DNA of 64,000 nt. It comes from Novispirillum itersonii. GTDB lineage: Bacteria; Pseudomonadota; Alphaproteobacteria; Rhodospirillales; Rhodospirillaceae. The DNA is taken from assembly GCF_014205675.1 (NCBI RefSeq), contig NZ_JACIIX010000012.1, positions 93,495 through 157,494 on the forward strand, given 5' to 3'. The notes under the pieces are model-generated. The model was not told the origin of the DNA. It made no database searches and saw only the letters and a program-made list of their open reading frames with translations. A program made the position numbers and the translations under genes. Below, in pieces: positions 35,490 through 44,496 of the stretch; position 1 is the first letter of the stretch, and the number at the start of each line of letters is the position of its first letter.

Positions 35490-37580
35490 TCAGACCGTTT
35501 TGATCCGGGTCAGGAACACCTGCACCGCCCCGGTCAGGCCGACCGCCTGATCGGACAGCATGCCAACCGCCTCCAGCACCTGCACCGAGGCGGTTTTGGT
35601 CTCCTCCGCCACCGTGCTGACCCCGGCAATGCTGGAGGCGACCATGTCGGTGCCCCGGGCGGCGGCATTGACGTTTTCCGAAATCTCCAGCGTCGCCGCC
35701 GTCTGCTGCTTCACCGCCGAGGCAATCGCCGTTGAGATTTCGCTGATTTCGCCGATGCGCTGGACGATACCGGCAATGGCACCGACCGCAGCCGTGGTCT
35801 GCATCTGCACACTGGCAATCTGGCGGCCGATTTCCTCAGTCGCGCGCCCGGTCTGGGTTGCCAGATTTTTCACCTCGTTGGCCACCACGGCAAAGCCCTT
35901 GCCGAGATCCCCGGCCCGCGCCGCCTCGATGGTGGCATTCAGGGCCAGCAGGTTGGTCTGGCTGGCAATGTCATTGATCAGGCTGACCACATCGCCGATC
36001 CGCGCCGCCGTCGCCGACAGGTCCCGCACCACGCCGGTGGTCCGCTCGGCTTCCTCCGCCGTCAGGCTGGCCACATCGCTGGCCCCGATCACCTGACGGC
36101 TGATCTCACGGATGGAGGCACTCAGCTCCTCGCTGGCCGAGGCCACCGTCTGCACCGCGCTGGTGGCTTCCTCGGTGGCGGCAGCGACGGCAGCGGCCCG
36201 GGTGCTGGCCTGTTCCACCTGCACCGTCATGCCCCGGGCGGTCCCGGTCAGCTGACCGCAGGCCTCCTTCACCGCCGTCAGCGTCACCGACACCTCCTGA
36301 TCAAAGGCTCCGGCCAGGGCTTCCAGCGCCTGCGCCCGCTCAATCCGGCGGGCCTGCGCGGCTTTTTCCTGTTCCTCCAGCGCATGGGCACGGATCAGGC
36401 TCTGACGCAGCTGTTCTGACGCCCGCGCCACCATCCCGATCTCGTCTTTCGCCGCCAGAGCCGGGATCCCGATTTCCAGACGTCCGGCGGCCAGATCCTG
36501 CACCGCCCCGGTGATCGCCCGCACCGGCAGGACGATGCTGCGGGCGATTGCCGCCGCAAGGCCAATGACCATCACCGCCACCACGCCCAGACCGGCCCCG
36601 GTCAGCAGCAGTTCGCGTTCAACGGCCTCCACCTTGGCGGTGATCTGGCCGATCAGCCCGGCGGCCATATGATCCTCTGCTTTCTTCAGCTGACCGATCC
36701 GCGCGGTCATCAGGTCAAACCACCCGCTGCCGGTCGCCCCCTGAAGGGTGCCGGTGAACGGGCTGCTCAGGGCCTCCTCCCGCAGGGAAGCAGTCTTTTC
36801 CAGCCCCGGCGCGCTTAAGGCTGCCGCCAGAAAATCCCGCTCCTCCGGGGTTGCGTATTCCGCGAACAGATGCAGATACGCATCCTCACGCGACACATGA
36901 TCGGAGAACGCCAGATAAGCCGGGGCCTCGAAGCGGCCGTTGGTGAAGGCCACCGCCCCGATCGCCCGTTGCAGGCCGGACCGCTCCTTCACCCGCAGCA
37001 GACTGGAATAGGCCAGAATGCCCCGTACCACGGCGGCATCATTGCCGATCAGGGCCATGTCCTCGATCAGCTGGATCATCCCGGCCGTCATACCGGTGTA
37101 GGCTTTTGCCGCCTCGCCCCCTGTCCGGCTCAGGCGGTCAACCTCCGTCCGCAGGGCCGTCAGATGATCCACCCCTTGCCGGACCGCGCGGAATGTCTGC
37201 TCGAAACCGGTACCGTACTCCTGCGGGGCAATCTCCGACAGGGCCTGACCCACCCCGGAAAGGACCCTGTCGGTCTCCGCCCGCGCCGCCTTCAGGGCTT
37301 CGGCCTGCGCCGTTCCTCCGGCATTCAGGAAGCCGACGCTTACCCCGCGCTCCAGTTGCAGGGCATGAACCCCGGCCCCAAGGAGCGGGGCCTTGGTCGT
37401 CAGCGCCGCCACATGCCGCAGGTCACTGCGCAGGGCCAGATCACCGGCAACCTTGCTGCCCCCCAGCCACAGAATGACCAGAAACGGCAGCATCGACAGA
37501 AACAGCAGCCTGCTGCCGACGGAAACCCGGGTCAGCAGCGGCGCTGCCTGATGGCGGAAAAGAACAGCTGAGTCCTGCAC
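35490..37580 (-). CDS. Methyl-accepting chemotaxis protein with NIT domain
   Basis: The 696-residue receptor starts at GTG 37580, with GGGGGGAG 8 bases upstream. TM1 is at about 25-45. The periplasmic helical domain (about 50-305) matches NIT (nitrate/nitrite sensing): [16 protein letters not shown] and later [20 protein letters not shown], the most conserved NIT element. TM2 at about 325-345 and HAMP follow, then the signalling tip [19 protein letters not shown]. It ends FLTRIKTV with no pentapeptide. Sensing of nitrate or nitrite is a family-based inference. A palindromic repeat lies at its 3' end. Confidence 0.92.
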   Translation of the reverse strand: MQDSAVLFRHQAAPLLTRVSVGSRLLFLSMLPFLVILWLGGSKVAGDLALRSDLRHVAALTTKAPLLGAGVHALQLERGVSVGFLNAGGTAQAEALKAARAETDRVLSGVGQALSEIAPQEYGTGFEQTFRAVRQGVDHLTALRTEVDRLSRTGGEAAKAYTGMTAGMIQLIEDMALIGNDAAVVRGILAYSSLLRVKERSGLQRAIGAVAFTNGRFEAPAYLAFSDHVSREDAYLHLFAEYATPEERDFLAAALSAPGLEKTASLREEALSSPFTGTLQGATGSGWFDLMTARIGQLKKAEDHMAAGLIGQITAKVEAVERELLLTGAGLGVVAVMVIGLAAAIARSIVLPVRAITGAVQDLAAGRLEIGIPALAAKDEIGMVARASEQLRQSLIRAHALEEQEKAAQARRIERAQALEALAGAFDQEVSVTLTAVKEACGQLTGTARGMTVQVEQASTRAAAVAAATEEATSAVQTVASASEELSASIREISRQVIGASDVASLTAEEAERTTGVVRDLSATAARIGDVVSLINDIASQTNLLALNATIEAARAGDLGKGFAVVANEVKNLATQTGRATEEIGRQIASVQMQTTAAVGAIAGIVQRIGEISEISTAIASAVKQQTAATLEISENVNAAARGTDMVASSIAGVSTVAEETKTASVQVLEAVGMLSDQAVGLTGAVQVFLTRIKTV

Positions 37581-37957
37581 ACCGGTTACTCCCCCCTGCG
37601 CTGCATTGCAGCATTATTTCTTGAGTCTTCATGACCGGGAAGCGGTGCCCCATGCCTGCCCCCGGCAGAGGAAAAGCGGATCAGGAGGGAGGGAAACCCC
37701 CGCAACCTGATCCGGTTTCTTCCCGTTCATTTAACCCAGAGGCAGAATGGACCGGCAAGCAGGAAATAATTTTAGACAATATTTTATCAATTCTCTTATT
37801 TAGAATTATTACATGAACTAACTTTCAAAATTTCTCCATGACGGATGGTAAAAATATCAGAAGAAAATAATCTCCGTTCTATTTCAGAAGCACTGATCTG
37901 TAGACGTCTTAGTCAACGCCTGCTGTTCCGGCAGTTCCGCCCCGCACCTCTGCGGGA
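37581..37957. other. Intergenic region between EmrB-like pump and NIT chemoreceptor
   Basis: No convincing gene in 377 bases. The part at about 37755-37890 is strongly A+T-rich and lies upstream of the chemoreceptor on the minus strand, so it probably holds its promoter. A terminator-like stem for the pump operon is at 37671-37714. Confidence 0.6.
37671..37714 (-). terminator. Possible terminator of the EmrAB operon
   Basis: CGGATCAGG and CCTGATCCG (37677-37685, 37706-37714) pair across 20 bases. On the minus strand CTTTTC follows. It is about 240 bases beyond the pump stop, so assignment is uncertain. Confidence 0.4.
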
Positions 37958-39511
37958 TCAGTCGGCAACCACCGGCTCCGGCTTCGGCCCTGCCGCCTGC
38001 TTCGGGCTGCGCAGCAGCAGCACCAGCGGAATGGTGATCAGGGACAGCACCATCAGCAGCAGAAAATCATCAACGTAGGCAATGATCACCGCCTGATGCG
38101 TCACCAGCCCGTCCAGTGCCGCCTGCCCCGCCGCCGTTGCCGGGTTGAAGGCACGGGCAAACACCGGCTGTTCCAGAATGCGGTTGAACGGGGTCAGGTG
38201 GGCGGCCAGCTCGGCATGATTGACCTGCGTATTGCTGGTCAGCAGCGCCGCCATCACCGAGATCCCCACCGCCGAGCCGATATTGCGCGACAGGTTATAC
38301 AGTCCGGTCCCTTCCGCCCGCCTGTGCAGCGGCAGGGTGGCAAAGGTCACCGCCGACATCGGCACGAACAGGAACCCCAGCCCGGCCCCCTGCACGAAAC
38401 CGACCCAGACGATGGTCTCGGCGGACACATCCGGAGTCCAGCCGGACATCGCATACATCGCCCACGCCGTCATCGCCATGCCGGTGGCCAGCAGCAGCCG
38501 GGTATCGACCTTGCCGATCAGCCGCCCGACCACGAACATGAACACCATGGTGCCCAGCCCGCGCGGCCCCATCACCAGCCCGGCGGTGACAACCGGATAG
38601 CCCATCAGCGATTCCAGATACGGCGTCATCAGCGCCAGCGATGCCAGATAGGTAATGCCGATGGTGAAGATGAAGATCAGCCCGACGACAAAGTTGCGGT
38701 CGCGGAACAGCGACGGATCGACAAAGGACCGCCGCGCCGTGGCGGTATGGACCAGAAACAGATAGGCCGCCACCGCCGTCAGCAGCGCTTCCGCCTGAAT
38801 TTCGAGGGAAGAAAACCAGTCCAGCTGCTGGCCCCGGTCGAGAAACATCTGCAACGCCCCGATGGTCACGCTCAACAGCCCGAAGCCGACCCAGTCCAGC
38901 CGGGCCGAGGCATCGCGGACGGTTTCCTTGACGAAGGCCGACAGGCCCAGCACCGCCAGAATGCCGATCGGCACGTTGATGTAAAACACCCAGCGCCAGC
39001 TGGTGTTTTCCGTCAGCCAGCCGCCGATCACCGGCCCCAGCACCGGGCCGACCATCACCGACACCCCGAACAGCGCCATCGCCTTGCCGCGTTCCTGCGC
39101 CGAATACAGGTCCAGCAGAATGGATTGCGACAGCGGCACCAGCGCCGCCCCGCACAGCCCCTGCAACAGCCGGAACCCGACGATTTCCGGCAAGGACTGG
39201 GCAATGCCGCACAGCACCGAGGCAATGACGAAGCCGATCACCGACCCCATCAGCACCCGTTTGCGGCCAAAACGCCGAGCCAGAAAGGCCGACGGCGGGG
39301 TCATGATCGCCGCTGCAACGATGTAAGAGGTCAGCACCCAGTTGATCTGGTCAGCACTGGCCGCCACCGCCCCCTGAATGTAGGGCAGCGCCACATTGGC
39401 AATGGTAGTGTCCAGCGCCTGCATGATCACCGCCAGCGTCACGCAGGCGGTGATCATGCCCCGGTGCGCCACGGGCTGGAACCCGCCCGCCGGGACCGGC
39501 GCGTCAGCCAT
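37958..39511 (-). CDS. EmrB/QacA-family (DHA2) 14-helix MFS drug exporter
   Basis: The 517-residue protein starts MADAPVPAGG. The first helix carries LAVIMQALDTTIANVALP, the DHA2 motif D1 (LDxTIxNVALP), and motif C appears as VMVGPVLGPVIGGWL. About 14 helices are seen. It starts inside the EmrA-like gene (8-base overlap), so the two are coupled and form a tripartite pump with an outer-membrane channel encoded elsewhere. The open frame extends 33 codons upstream but runs into EmrA. Control is by the MarR gene upstream. Confidence 0.92.
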   Translation of the reverse strand: MADAPVPAGGFQPVAHRGMITACVTLAVIMQALDTTIANVALPYIQGAVAASADQINWVLTSYIVAAAIMTPPSAFLARRFGRKRVLMGSVIGFVIASVLCGIAQSLPEIVGFRLLQGLCGAALVPLSQSILLDLYSAQERGKAMALFGVSVMVGPVLGPVIGGWLTENTSWRWVFYINVPIGILAVLGLSAFVKETVRDASARLDWVGFGLLSVTIGALQMFLDRGQQLDWFSSLEIQAEALLTAVAAYLFLVHTATARRSFVDPSLFRDRNFVVGLIFIFTIGITYLASLALMTPYLESLMGYPVVTAGLVMGPRGLGTMVFMFVVGRLIGKVDTRLLLATGMAMTAWAMYAMSGWTPDVSAETIVWVGFVQGAGLGFLFVPMSAVTFATLPLHRRAEGTGLYNLSRNIGSAVGISVMAALLTSNTQVNHAELAAHLTPFNRILEQPVFARAFNPATAAGQAALDGLVTHQAVIIAYVDDFLLLMVLSLITIPLVLLLRSPKQAAGPKPEPVVAD

Positions 39512-40580
39512 GATCGCCACCGAACGGCAGGCCGCGCACATGGCCGGTTTCCACTTCCACCGTCGCCGACATGCCGACCCGCAGCGGCGGCAGGTCAGCC
39601 GAGGTGTCAATGCGCACCCGCACCGGAATCCGCTGCACCACCTTCACCCAGTTACCACTGGAATTCTGGGCCGGCAGCAGCGACAGGCTGGCGCCGGAGG
39701 CCGGGCTGATGCTGTCCACCGTGCCGTGCCAGACGGTGCCGGGATAGGTATCGACCGTCACCGCCACCGGCTGCCCGGCATGTACCCAGGTCAGCTCGGT
39801 TTCCTTCGGCTGGGCATCAATCCACACATGGTCGGTCGCCACCAGACTGAAAGCCGGAGTCGCGGCGGGCAGCGCCTGCCCGACTTGGAGCGAGGGCACC
39901 CGTGTCACCACCCCGGCCATCGGGGCACGCACCACGGTATGGTCGAGCTGCCGCTGTGCCTCATCCCGGGCGGCAACCGCATCGCGGTAGGCGGGATAGG
40001 TTTCCACATCATCACCGGGGCGGCCATCCAGCCGGGCCGCCATCGCCGTGCCCTGCTGGATCAGCGACGCCAGCTTCAGCTGCGCCGTCTGCGCATCATG
40101 GCGGGCGTCATCAAAGGCGGAACGCGGCGTGGTGTTGGTGTTGACCAGCTGGCGCTTGCGTTCCAGCTCGTTGGCGTAATAGGCAATATCGGCCTGTGCC
40201 CGCTGGATCTGGGCCTGAAGATCGCGGTAATTGGCCTGATCGGCCAGCAGATCATTGCGGGCCGTTTCAATCTTCATGTCCGCCCGCTGCAACGCCAGCC
40301 GGAACGGCAGGTCATCCAGCCGGAACAGCACCTGCCCGGCAGCCACCGGCTGGTTTTCCTGCACATCGACGCTTTTCACCAGACCGGACACATCGGTGGA
40401 CACCGCCACCATATCCGCCTGCACATAGGCGTTGTCGGTGGACATCACCGCCCCGCCGGTGGCGTAAACATAGGTTCCGGCGGCAAGGGCCAGCGGCAGC
40501 GCCGCGAACAGGGCAAGGCGCAGACGGTCCACGCCGCCACGGGCGGGCAGGACGGCGGCAGAGGCAGAAGAATCAGTCAT
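39504..40580 (-). CDS. EmrA/HlyD-family membrane fusion protein
   Basis: The 358-residue adaptor has one N-terminal helix (about 22-43), a lipoyl half with VSTDVSGLVKSVDVQENQPV, a coiled-coil hairpin (about 95-200), and a second lipoyl half with VRAPMAGVVTRVPSLQVGQ. It ends with a beta-barrel (PGTVWHGTVDSISPASG). It links the inner-membrane DHA2 exporter to an outer-membrane channel. It lies between the MarR regulator (33 bases upstream) and the pump gene it overlaps. Confidence 0.92.
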   Translation of the reverse strand: MTDSSASAAVLPARGGVDRLRLALFAALPLALAAGTYVYATGGAVMSTDNAYVQADMVAVSTDVSGLVKSVDVQENQPVAAGQVLFRLDDLPFRLALQRADMKIETARNDLLADQANYRDLQAQIQRAQADIAYYANELERKRQLVNTNTTPRSAFDDARHDAQTAQLKLASLIQQGTAMAARLDGRPGDDVETYPAYRDAVAARDEAQRQLDHTVVRAPMAGVVTRVPSLQVGQALPAATPAFSLVATDHVWIDAQPKETELTWVHAGQPVAVTVDTYPGTVWHGTVDSISPASGASLSLLPAQNSSGNWVKVVQRIPVRVRIDTSADLPPLRVGMSATVEVETGHVRGLPFGGDHG

Positions 40581-40613
40581 GACGGGGGAGTCCGGCGTTT
40601 GTTCGGGGGAGGG

Positions 40614-41111
40614 TCAGGCAGGGGAGTCTTCAGAGCGATCCGGCAGCACCGCCGGGGGACGGGTGCAGGCTTCCAGCAGATTGGATTTCATCAGCAGCAG
40701 GGTCTCGGCGAAAAGCTGACGCTGGTCAGGGCTGAGCCCCTCCAGCGCCTCGTTGCGGGTGATCTCGCCCAGCGACAGAATGGAGGCCAGCAGCGGGCGC
40801 GCCGCCTCGGTCAGGTACAGTTCCCGCACCCGGCGGTCCGACGGGCTTTTGCGCCGTTCCAGCAGGCCCCGGCCTTCCAGCCGGTCGAGGATCGGAACCA
40901 GCGTGATCGGCTCCACGTCGATCAACTCCGCCAGTCCGCCCTGATGGATGCCTTCACAGCGCGACAGATAGGCCAGAACCTGACACTGGGCCCGGGTCAG
41001 GCCAAGGTCGCGGGCGTTCTGCTCAAAGCGCCGCCGCAGCATCCGGGCCACTTCGTGCAGCAGAAAACCAAGAGAGGGGCGCAGGTCCTGCGGCATCTGA
41101 TGCGTATCCAT
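40614..41111 (-). CDS. MarR-family repressor of the EmrAB-type pump
   Basis: The 165-residue protein starts MDTHQMPQDL. AAGGA lies about 10 bases upstream, and this start matches family length; the open frame extends 47 codons more. The winged helix shows LGLTRAQCQVLAYLSRCEG, the recognition region LIDVEPITLVPILDRLEGRG and the wing LLERRKSPSDRRVRELYLT. It heads the operon with EmrA and EmrB and is autoregulated if the palindrome over its ribosome site (41115-41128) is its operator. Confidence 0.92.
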   Translation of the reverse strand: MDTHQMPQDLRPSLGFLLHEVARMLRRRFEQNARDLGLTRAQCQVLAYLSRCEGIHQGGLAELIDVEPITLVPILDRLEGRGLLERRKSPSDRRVRELYLTEAARPLLASILSLGEITRNEALEGLSPDQRQLFAETLLLMKSNLLEACTRPPAVLPDRSEDSPA

Positions 41112-41114
41112 ATT

Positions 41115-41128
41115 ATAAGGGTCCTTAT
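41115..41128. promoter_or_regulatory. MarR operator overlapping its own ribosome-binding site
   Basis: ATAAGG-GT-CCTTAT is a perfect palindrome 3 bases upstream of the MarR start codon. On the minus strand it supplies the AAGGA Shine-Dalgarno sequence. Confidence 0.65.
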
Positions 41129-41234
41129 CATATGCACCCCTTTTCAGTTTCCGGCAAGGGCCGGACCCATGCAGGCCCTGCACAGGGGGATGCCGGAATT
41201 GCAGATCTTGCCGCTTGACGGCCCCGTCCTCGCG

Positions 41235-41252
41235 TTGTACCAATCGGTACAA
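41235..41252. promoter_or_regulatory. TetR operator upstream of the HPP-TetR pair
   Basis: TTGTACC-AATC-GGTACAA has perfect 7-base arms and lies 29 bases before the HPP gene. Such a sequence resembles operators of LmrA/YxaF/AcuR-type TetR repressors. Confidence 0.75.
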
Positions 41253-41281
41253 GAAAACATCCTCCCCGGAAAGTCCTCCCC

Positions 41282-41782
41282 ATGCGCCATCACGTCCGTT
41301 TTGTGCTGCGCCGGCACCAGCCGCGCCAGAAGCCCCATGCCGTGCTGAAGGCCGGACTCGGTGGGGCCGTCGCCATCCTGATCATTTCCGCCCTCAGTCA
41401 GGCCACCGGCAACCCGTGGCTGATGGCCCCGTTCGGCGCCACCTGCGTGCTGCTGTTCAGCGCCCCGACCAGCCCGCTGTCGCAGCCAGCCAACGTGGTG
41501 TTCGGGCACATGCTGGCGGCCGCGATCGCCTTCGGGGTGATGGCGGTCCTGCCGGTGACGTGGTGGAGCATCGCCATTGCCGCCGGTCTGGCGATTGCCG
41601 CCATGGCAGCCCTGCGCATCACCCACCCCCCCGCCGGGGCCACCCCGCTGGTGGTGATGGCCACCGCCCCGGGCCTGAGCTTCCTGCTGTTCCCCACCCT
41701 GCTCGGCAGTATCACGCTGGTGGCGGTGGCCATGCTGTTCCACCGCCTGCCGCCGGTCACCGTCTATCCGCTGAGGGACTGA
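41282..41782 (+). CDS. HPP-family integral membrane protein
   Basis: The 166-residue protein has four to five hydrophobic helices and the family signature RITHPPAGATPLVVM at about 112-126, with SAPTSPLSQPANVVFGH before it. Some members transport nitrite into chloroplasts; the bacterial role is unclear. GGAAAG precedes the ATG. The stop overlaps the start of the TetR gene (TGATG), and the palindrome upstream suggests that this TetR represses the pair. Confidence 0.88.
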   Translation: MRHHVRFVLRRHQPRQKPHAVLKAGLGGAVAILIISALSQATGNPWLMAPFGATCVLLFSAPTSPLSQPANVVFGHMLAAAIAFGVMAVLPVTWWSIAIAAGLAIAAMAALRITHPPAGATPLVVMATAPGLSFLLFPTLLGSITLVAVAMLFHRLPPVTVYPLRD

Positions 41783-42345
41783 TGCCGCCGCGCGCCCACG
41801 ATCCCGCCGCCCTGCTGATGCAGCTTGCCGCCGTGTTCCGTGACCACGGCTTTGAAGGGGCCAGCATGGCCCGGATCTCCGCCGCCACCGGACTGGGAAA
41901 AGGCAGCCTCTACAATGCCTTCCCCGGCGGTAAGGACGAAATGGCGGCCAAAGTTCTGGCGATGATTGATGACTGGTTCGAGGCCGAGGTCTTCACCCCG
42001 CTGCGCGCCACCGACACCCCGGCGGCGGCGGCGGTGGGGGCAATGCTGGATGCCTGTCAGGGCTACTTCTGGTCCGGCGGGCGGATCTGCCTGCTCGGGG
42101 CCTTTGCCCTGTCCGACACCCGGGACCGCTTTGCCGCCGCCATCAGCGGCTATTTCCTGCGCTGGCAGCAGGCCCTGACCGCCGCGCTGATCCGCCTGCC
42201 GCTGCCGGAGGATCAGGCAGCGGCCCTGTCGGAAGAAATGCTGTCGCGGATTCAGGGCGGTCTGGTGCTGGCACGGTCGCTGAACGACCCCGCCTGTTTC
42301 GTGCGGGAGCTGGACCGCCTGCGGGCCCGGCTGGCCGCCCCCTGA
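41782..42345 (+). CDS. TetR-family transcriptional regulator
   Basis: The 187-residue repressor has the N-terminal helix-turn-helix in FEGASMARISAATGLGKGSL followed by YNAFPGGKDEM, which is the LmrA/YxaF (TetR_C_6-like) pattern. The ligand domain (about 60-185) contains GGRICLLGAFALSD, also seen in that group. It overlaps the HPP gene and probably binds the 18-base palindrome at 41235-41252. The inducer is unknown. Confidence 0.88.
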   Translation: MPPRAHDPAALLMQLAAVFRDHGFEGASMARISAATGLGKGSLYNAFPGGKDEMAAKVLAMIDDWFEAEVFTPLRATDTPAAAAVGAMLDACQGYFWSGGRICLLGAFALSDTRDRFAAAISGYFLRWQQALTAALIRLPLPEDQAAALSEEMLSRIQGGLVLARSLNDPACFVRELDRLRARLAAP

Positions 42346-42348
42346 GAC

Positions 42349-43116
42349 TCAGTCGCCCGGCGCCGTGGCGACGGTCACGGCTGCTCCGGCGGCGGCCAGT
42401 TCCGCCACCCGGGAATCGGTCAGCGGCGCATCGGTGACCAGATGCCAGACGGCGGGCAACGGTGCCCATGCCGATTGCTCCGACCGGCCAAGTTTGGTGG
42501 AATCGGCCAGCACCACCACCTCCCGCGCCTGCTGCATCATCAGGCTTTTCAGCGCCACCTGATCGAGACTGGCCTCACACAGGCCGCGCCCGGCGACAAC
42601 ACCATCGGCACTCATGAACACCCGGTCGGCGGTGATCCGCCGCAAGGCCTCCATCGCCAGCGGGCCGACCGTGCCCATGCTGGTGCCGCGCAGGGCCCCG
42701 CCCAGCACGATCACCTCAATCCCCGGCTCCGCCGCCAGCACCGGCAGCAGGGCAAGGTTGTTGGTGACCACCCGCAGACGGCGGCCTTTCAGCAGCTGAC
42801 CCAGCGCCAGCACGGTGGACCCGGCATCAAGGATCAGGGTTTCCCCGTCCTCCACCCCGGTCAGGGCAGCGGCGGCAATCGCCCGCTTCTGGCTGCCCTG
42901 CTCGGTCTGGCGTTCGGTCAGGGTGGTTTCCGCCGCCGGAGCCGCCAGAATCGCCCCGCCATAGGTGCGGCGGACGGCATTTTCCTCCGACAGGCGTTGC
43001 AGGTCGCGCCGCACGGTGGAGGGCGACACCCCAAAGCGCAGGGCCAGCCCGGCGACATCGGCCTCGCCGCTTTCCAGTGCTGCCAGAAGAAGTGCCCGCC
43101 GCTGCCTGCTGCGCAT
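42349..43116 (-). CDS. DeoR-family regulator of the acid-sugar cluster
   Basis: The 255-residue protein has the DeoR winged helix with DVAGLALRFGVSPSTVRRDL and VRRTYGGAIL, and a C-terminal sugar-phosphate sensor domain with LILDAGSTVLALGQLL and LRVVTNNLALL. Members sense phosphorylated intermediates. It is the last gene of the minus-strand group, after a terminator-like hairpin, so it has its own promoter. GGAGG precedes the ATG. Repeated GCGCAA motifs upstream of the permease are candidate binding sites. Confidence 0.9.
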   Translation of the reverse strand: MRSRQRRALLLAALESGEADVAGLALRFGVSPSTVRRDLQRLSEENAVRRTYGGAILAAPAAETTLTERQTEQGSQKRAIAAAALTGVEDGETLILDAGSTVLALGQLLKGRRLRVVTNNLALLPVLAAEPGIEVIVLGGALRGTSMGTVGPLAMEALRRITADRVFMSADGVVAGRGLCEASLDQVALKSLMMQQAREVVVLADSTKLGRSEQSAWAPLPAVWHLVTDAPLTDSRVAELAAAGAAVTVATAPGD

Positions 43117-43324
43117 GCTGCCTCCACAAAAAGTGCGGTGAAATGCCCGACCGTTCCAGAGACCGGCGCGGGCTCAGCCGCAGGCCCCGCATCCGGGGCT
43201 GCCGAAACCTCTCTAGACGATCCGGGAAAAAAGGGGAATGAAAAGAAGGCATCCCTTCCGGATATCCTGCTGACTCCGCCTTTTCCGGCAGTCCCCGTCC
43301 GACACCTGGGGCGGATAACGCAGA

Positions 43325-43355
43325 AACCGGCGGGGGACGCTCACCCCCGCCGGTT
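43325..43355 (-). terminator. Terminator-like hairpin after the PdxA2-type gene
   Basis: AACCGGCGGGGG and CCCCCGCCGGTT pair across 7 bases, 39 bases beyond the stop. TTTCTG follows on the minus strand, so the T tract is short. Confidence 0.65.
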
Positions 43356-43393
43356 CCGTCATAACAGCATCCCGGAGCATCCCGGCGGGCCGG

Positions 43394-44410
43394 TCAGCGC
43401 GGGGCCAGATCCACCGCCTGCCGCAGCGCCTCGATCAGGCTGCGTTCGTCAGCCACGCCGGTTCCGGCGATGTCAAAGGCGGTGCCATGATCGACCGAGG
43501 TGCGGATCACCGGCAGGCCGACCGTCACATTGACCCCGGCTTCCAGCCCCAGCACCTTGATCGGGCCGTGGCCCTGATCGTGGTACATCGCCACCACCAG
43601 ATCATAATCCCCGCGCCCGGCGAGGAAGAACAGGGTGTCAGCCGGCAGCGGGCCGTGCACATCCCAGCCTTTGGCCCGGCAGGCCGCCACCGCCGGGGTG
43701 ATCTTCACCGCCTCTTCCCCGCGCCCGAACAGGCCGTTTTCCCCGGCGTGCGGGTTGATGGCACAGACGCCGATCTTCGGGTTGGCAATTCCGGCCTTGA
43801 CCAGCACATCATGGCCCCGGGTGATGACCCGTTCGACCAGACCCGGTTCGATCTTTTCAATCGCATCCAGCAGGCCGATGTGGGTGGTGACATGAATCAC
43901 CCGCAGCTTCGGCGAGGTCAGCATCATCGACACTTCCGGGGTGCCGGTCAGATGGGCCAGCAGCTCGGTATGGCCGGGGAACTTATGCCCGGCGGCGTGC
44001 AGGGCCTCCTTGTTCAGCGGCGCGGTACAGATGGCCTGCACCACCCCGGACAGCACCAGCGCCGCCGCCTTTTCCACGCAGCGGTAGGCGGCTTCCCCCC
44101 CGGCGGCGGAGACCTGCCCGAACGGCAGATCCTCCGGCGTCACCTTCAGGTCAAGGCACTGCACAGCCTTCTGCGGAAAGCGGGCCTCCGTCGCATCTTC
44201 CAGCGCCACCACCGGCAGGGTCACGCCGGTGATCGCCGCCGCCCGGCGCAGGCGGGCGGCATCGCCGACCACCAGCGGGTTGCACAGGGCATGCACATCC
44301 GGCCGCGCCAGCGCCTTCATGATGATTTCCGGCCCGATCCCGGCGGGATCACCCATGGTGATGGCAATGGTCGGCAGGGCTGGCACGGCAGAACGGGTCA
44401 TGGCACTCAT
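43394..44410 (-). CDS. pdxA2: PdxA2-type 4-phospho-threonate/erythronate dehydrogenase
   Basis: The 338-residue protein belongs to the PdxA family: ITMGDPAGIGPEI at the start, metal/substrate histidines in HKFPGHTELLAHL and MYHDQGHGPIKVLG, and GLPVIRTSVDHGTAFDIAG at the end. PdxA proper makes vitamin B6, but this copy lies beside a DUF1537 kinase and a permease. In that setting, PdxA2 enzymes oxidise and decarboxylate 4-phospho-D-threonate or -erythronate to dihydroxyacetone phosphate. AAGGAA lies 8 bases before the ATG. Vitamin B6 synthesis remains possible if no other pdxA exists. Confidence 0.88.
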   Translation of the reverse strand: MSAMTRSAVPALPTIAITMGDPAGIGPEIIMKALARPDVHALCNPLVVGDAARLRRAAAITGVTLPVVALEDATEARFPQKAVQCLDLKVTPEDLPFGQVSAAGGEAAYRCVEKAAALVLSGVVQAICTAPLNKEALHAAGHKFPGHTELLAHLTGTPEVSMMLTSPKLRVIHVTTHIGLLDAIEKIEPGLVERVITRGHDVLVKAGIANPKIGVCAINPHAGENGLFGRGEEAVKITPAVAACRAKGWDVHGPLPADTLFFLAGRGDYDLVVAMYHDQGHGPIKVLGLEAGVNVTVGLPVIRTSVDHGTAFDIAGTGVADERSLIEALRQAVDLAPR

Positions 44411-44496
44411 TGACAGGTTTCCTTTTACAGCCCCATCCCCCAAAGCGGGATCCGGCTTTGTGTCACGACAGGGCAACAGAACGGAGGGCCGGGCCG

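Noticed and set aside
37845..38078. Plus-strand frame before the EmrB-like gene
   Set aside because: Half lies antisense inside the pump gene; no motif and no ribosome site.
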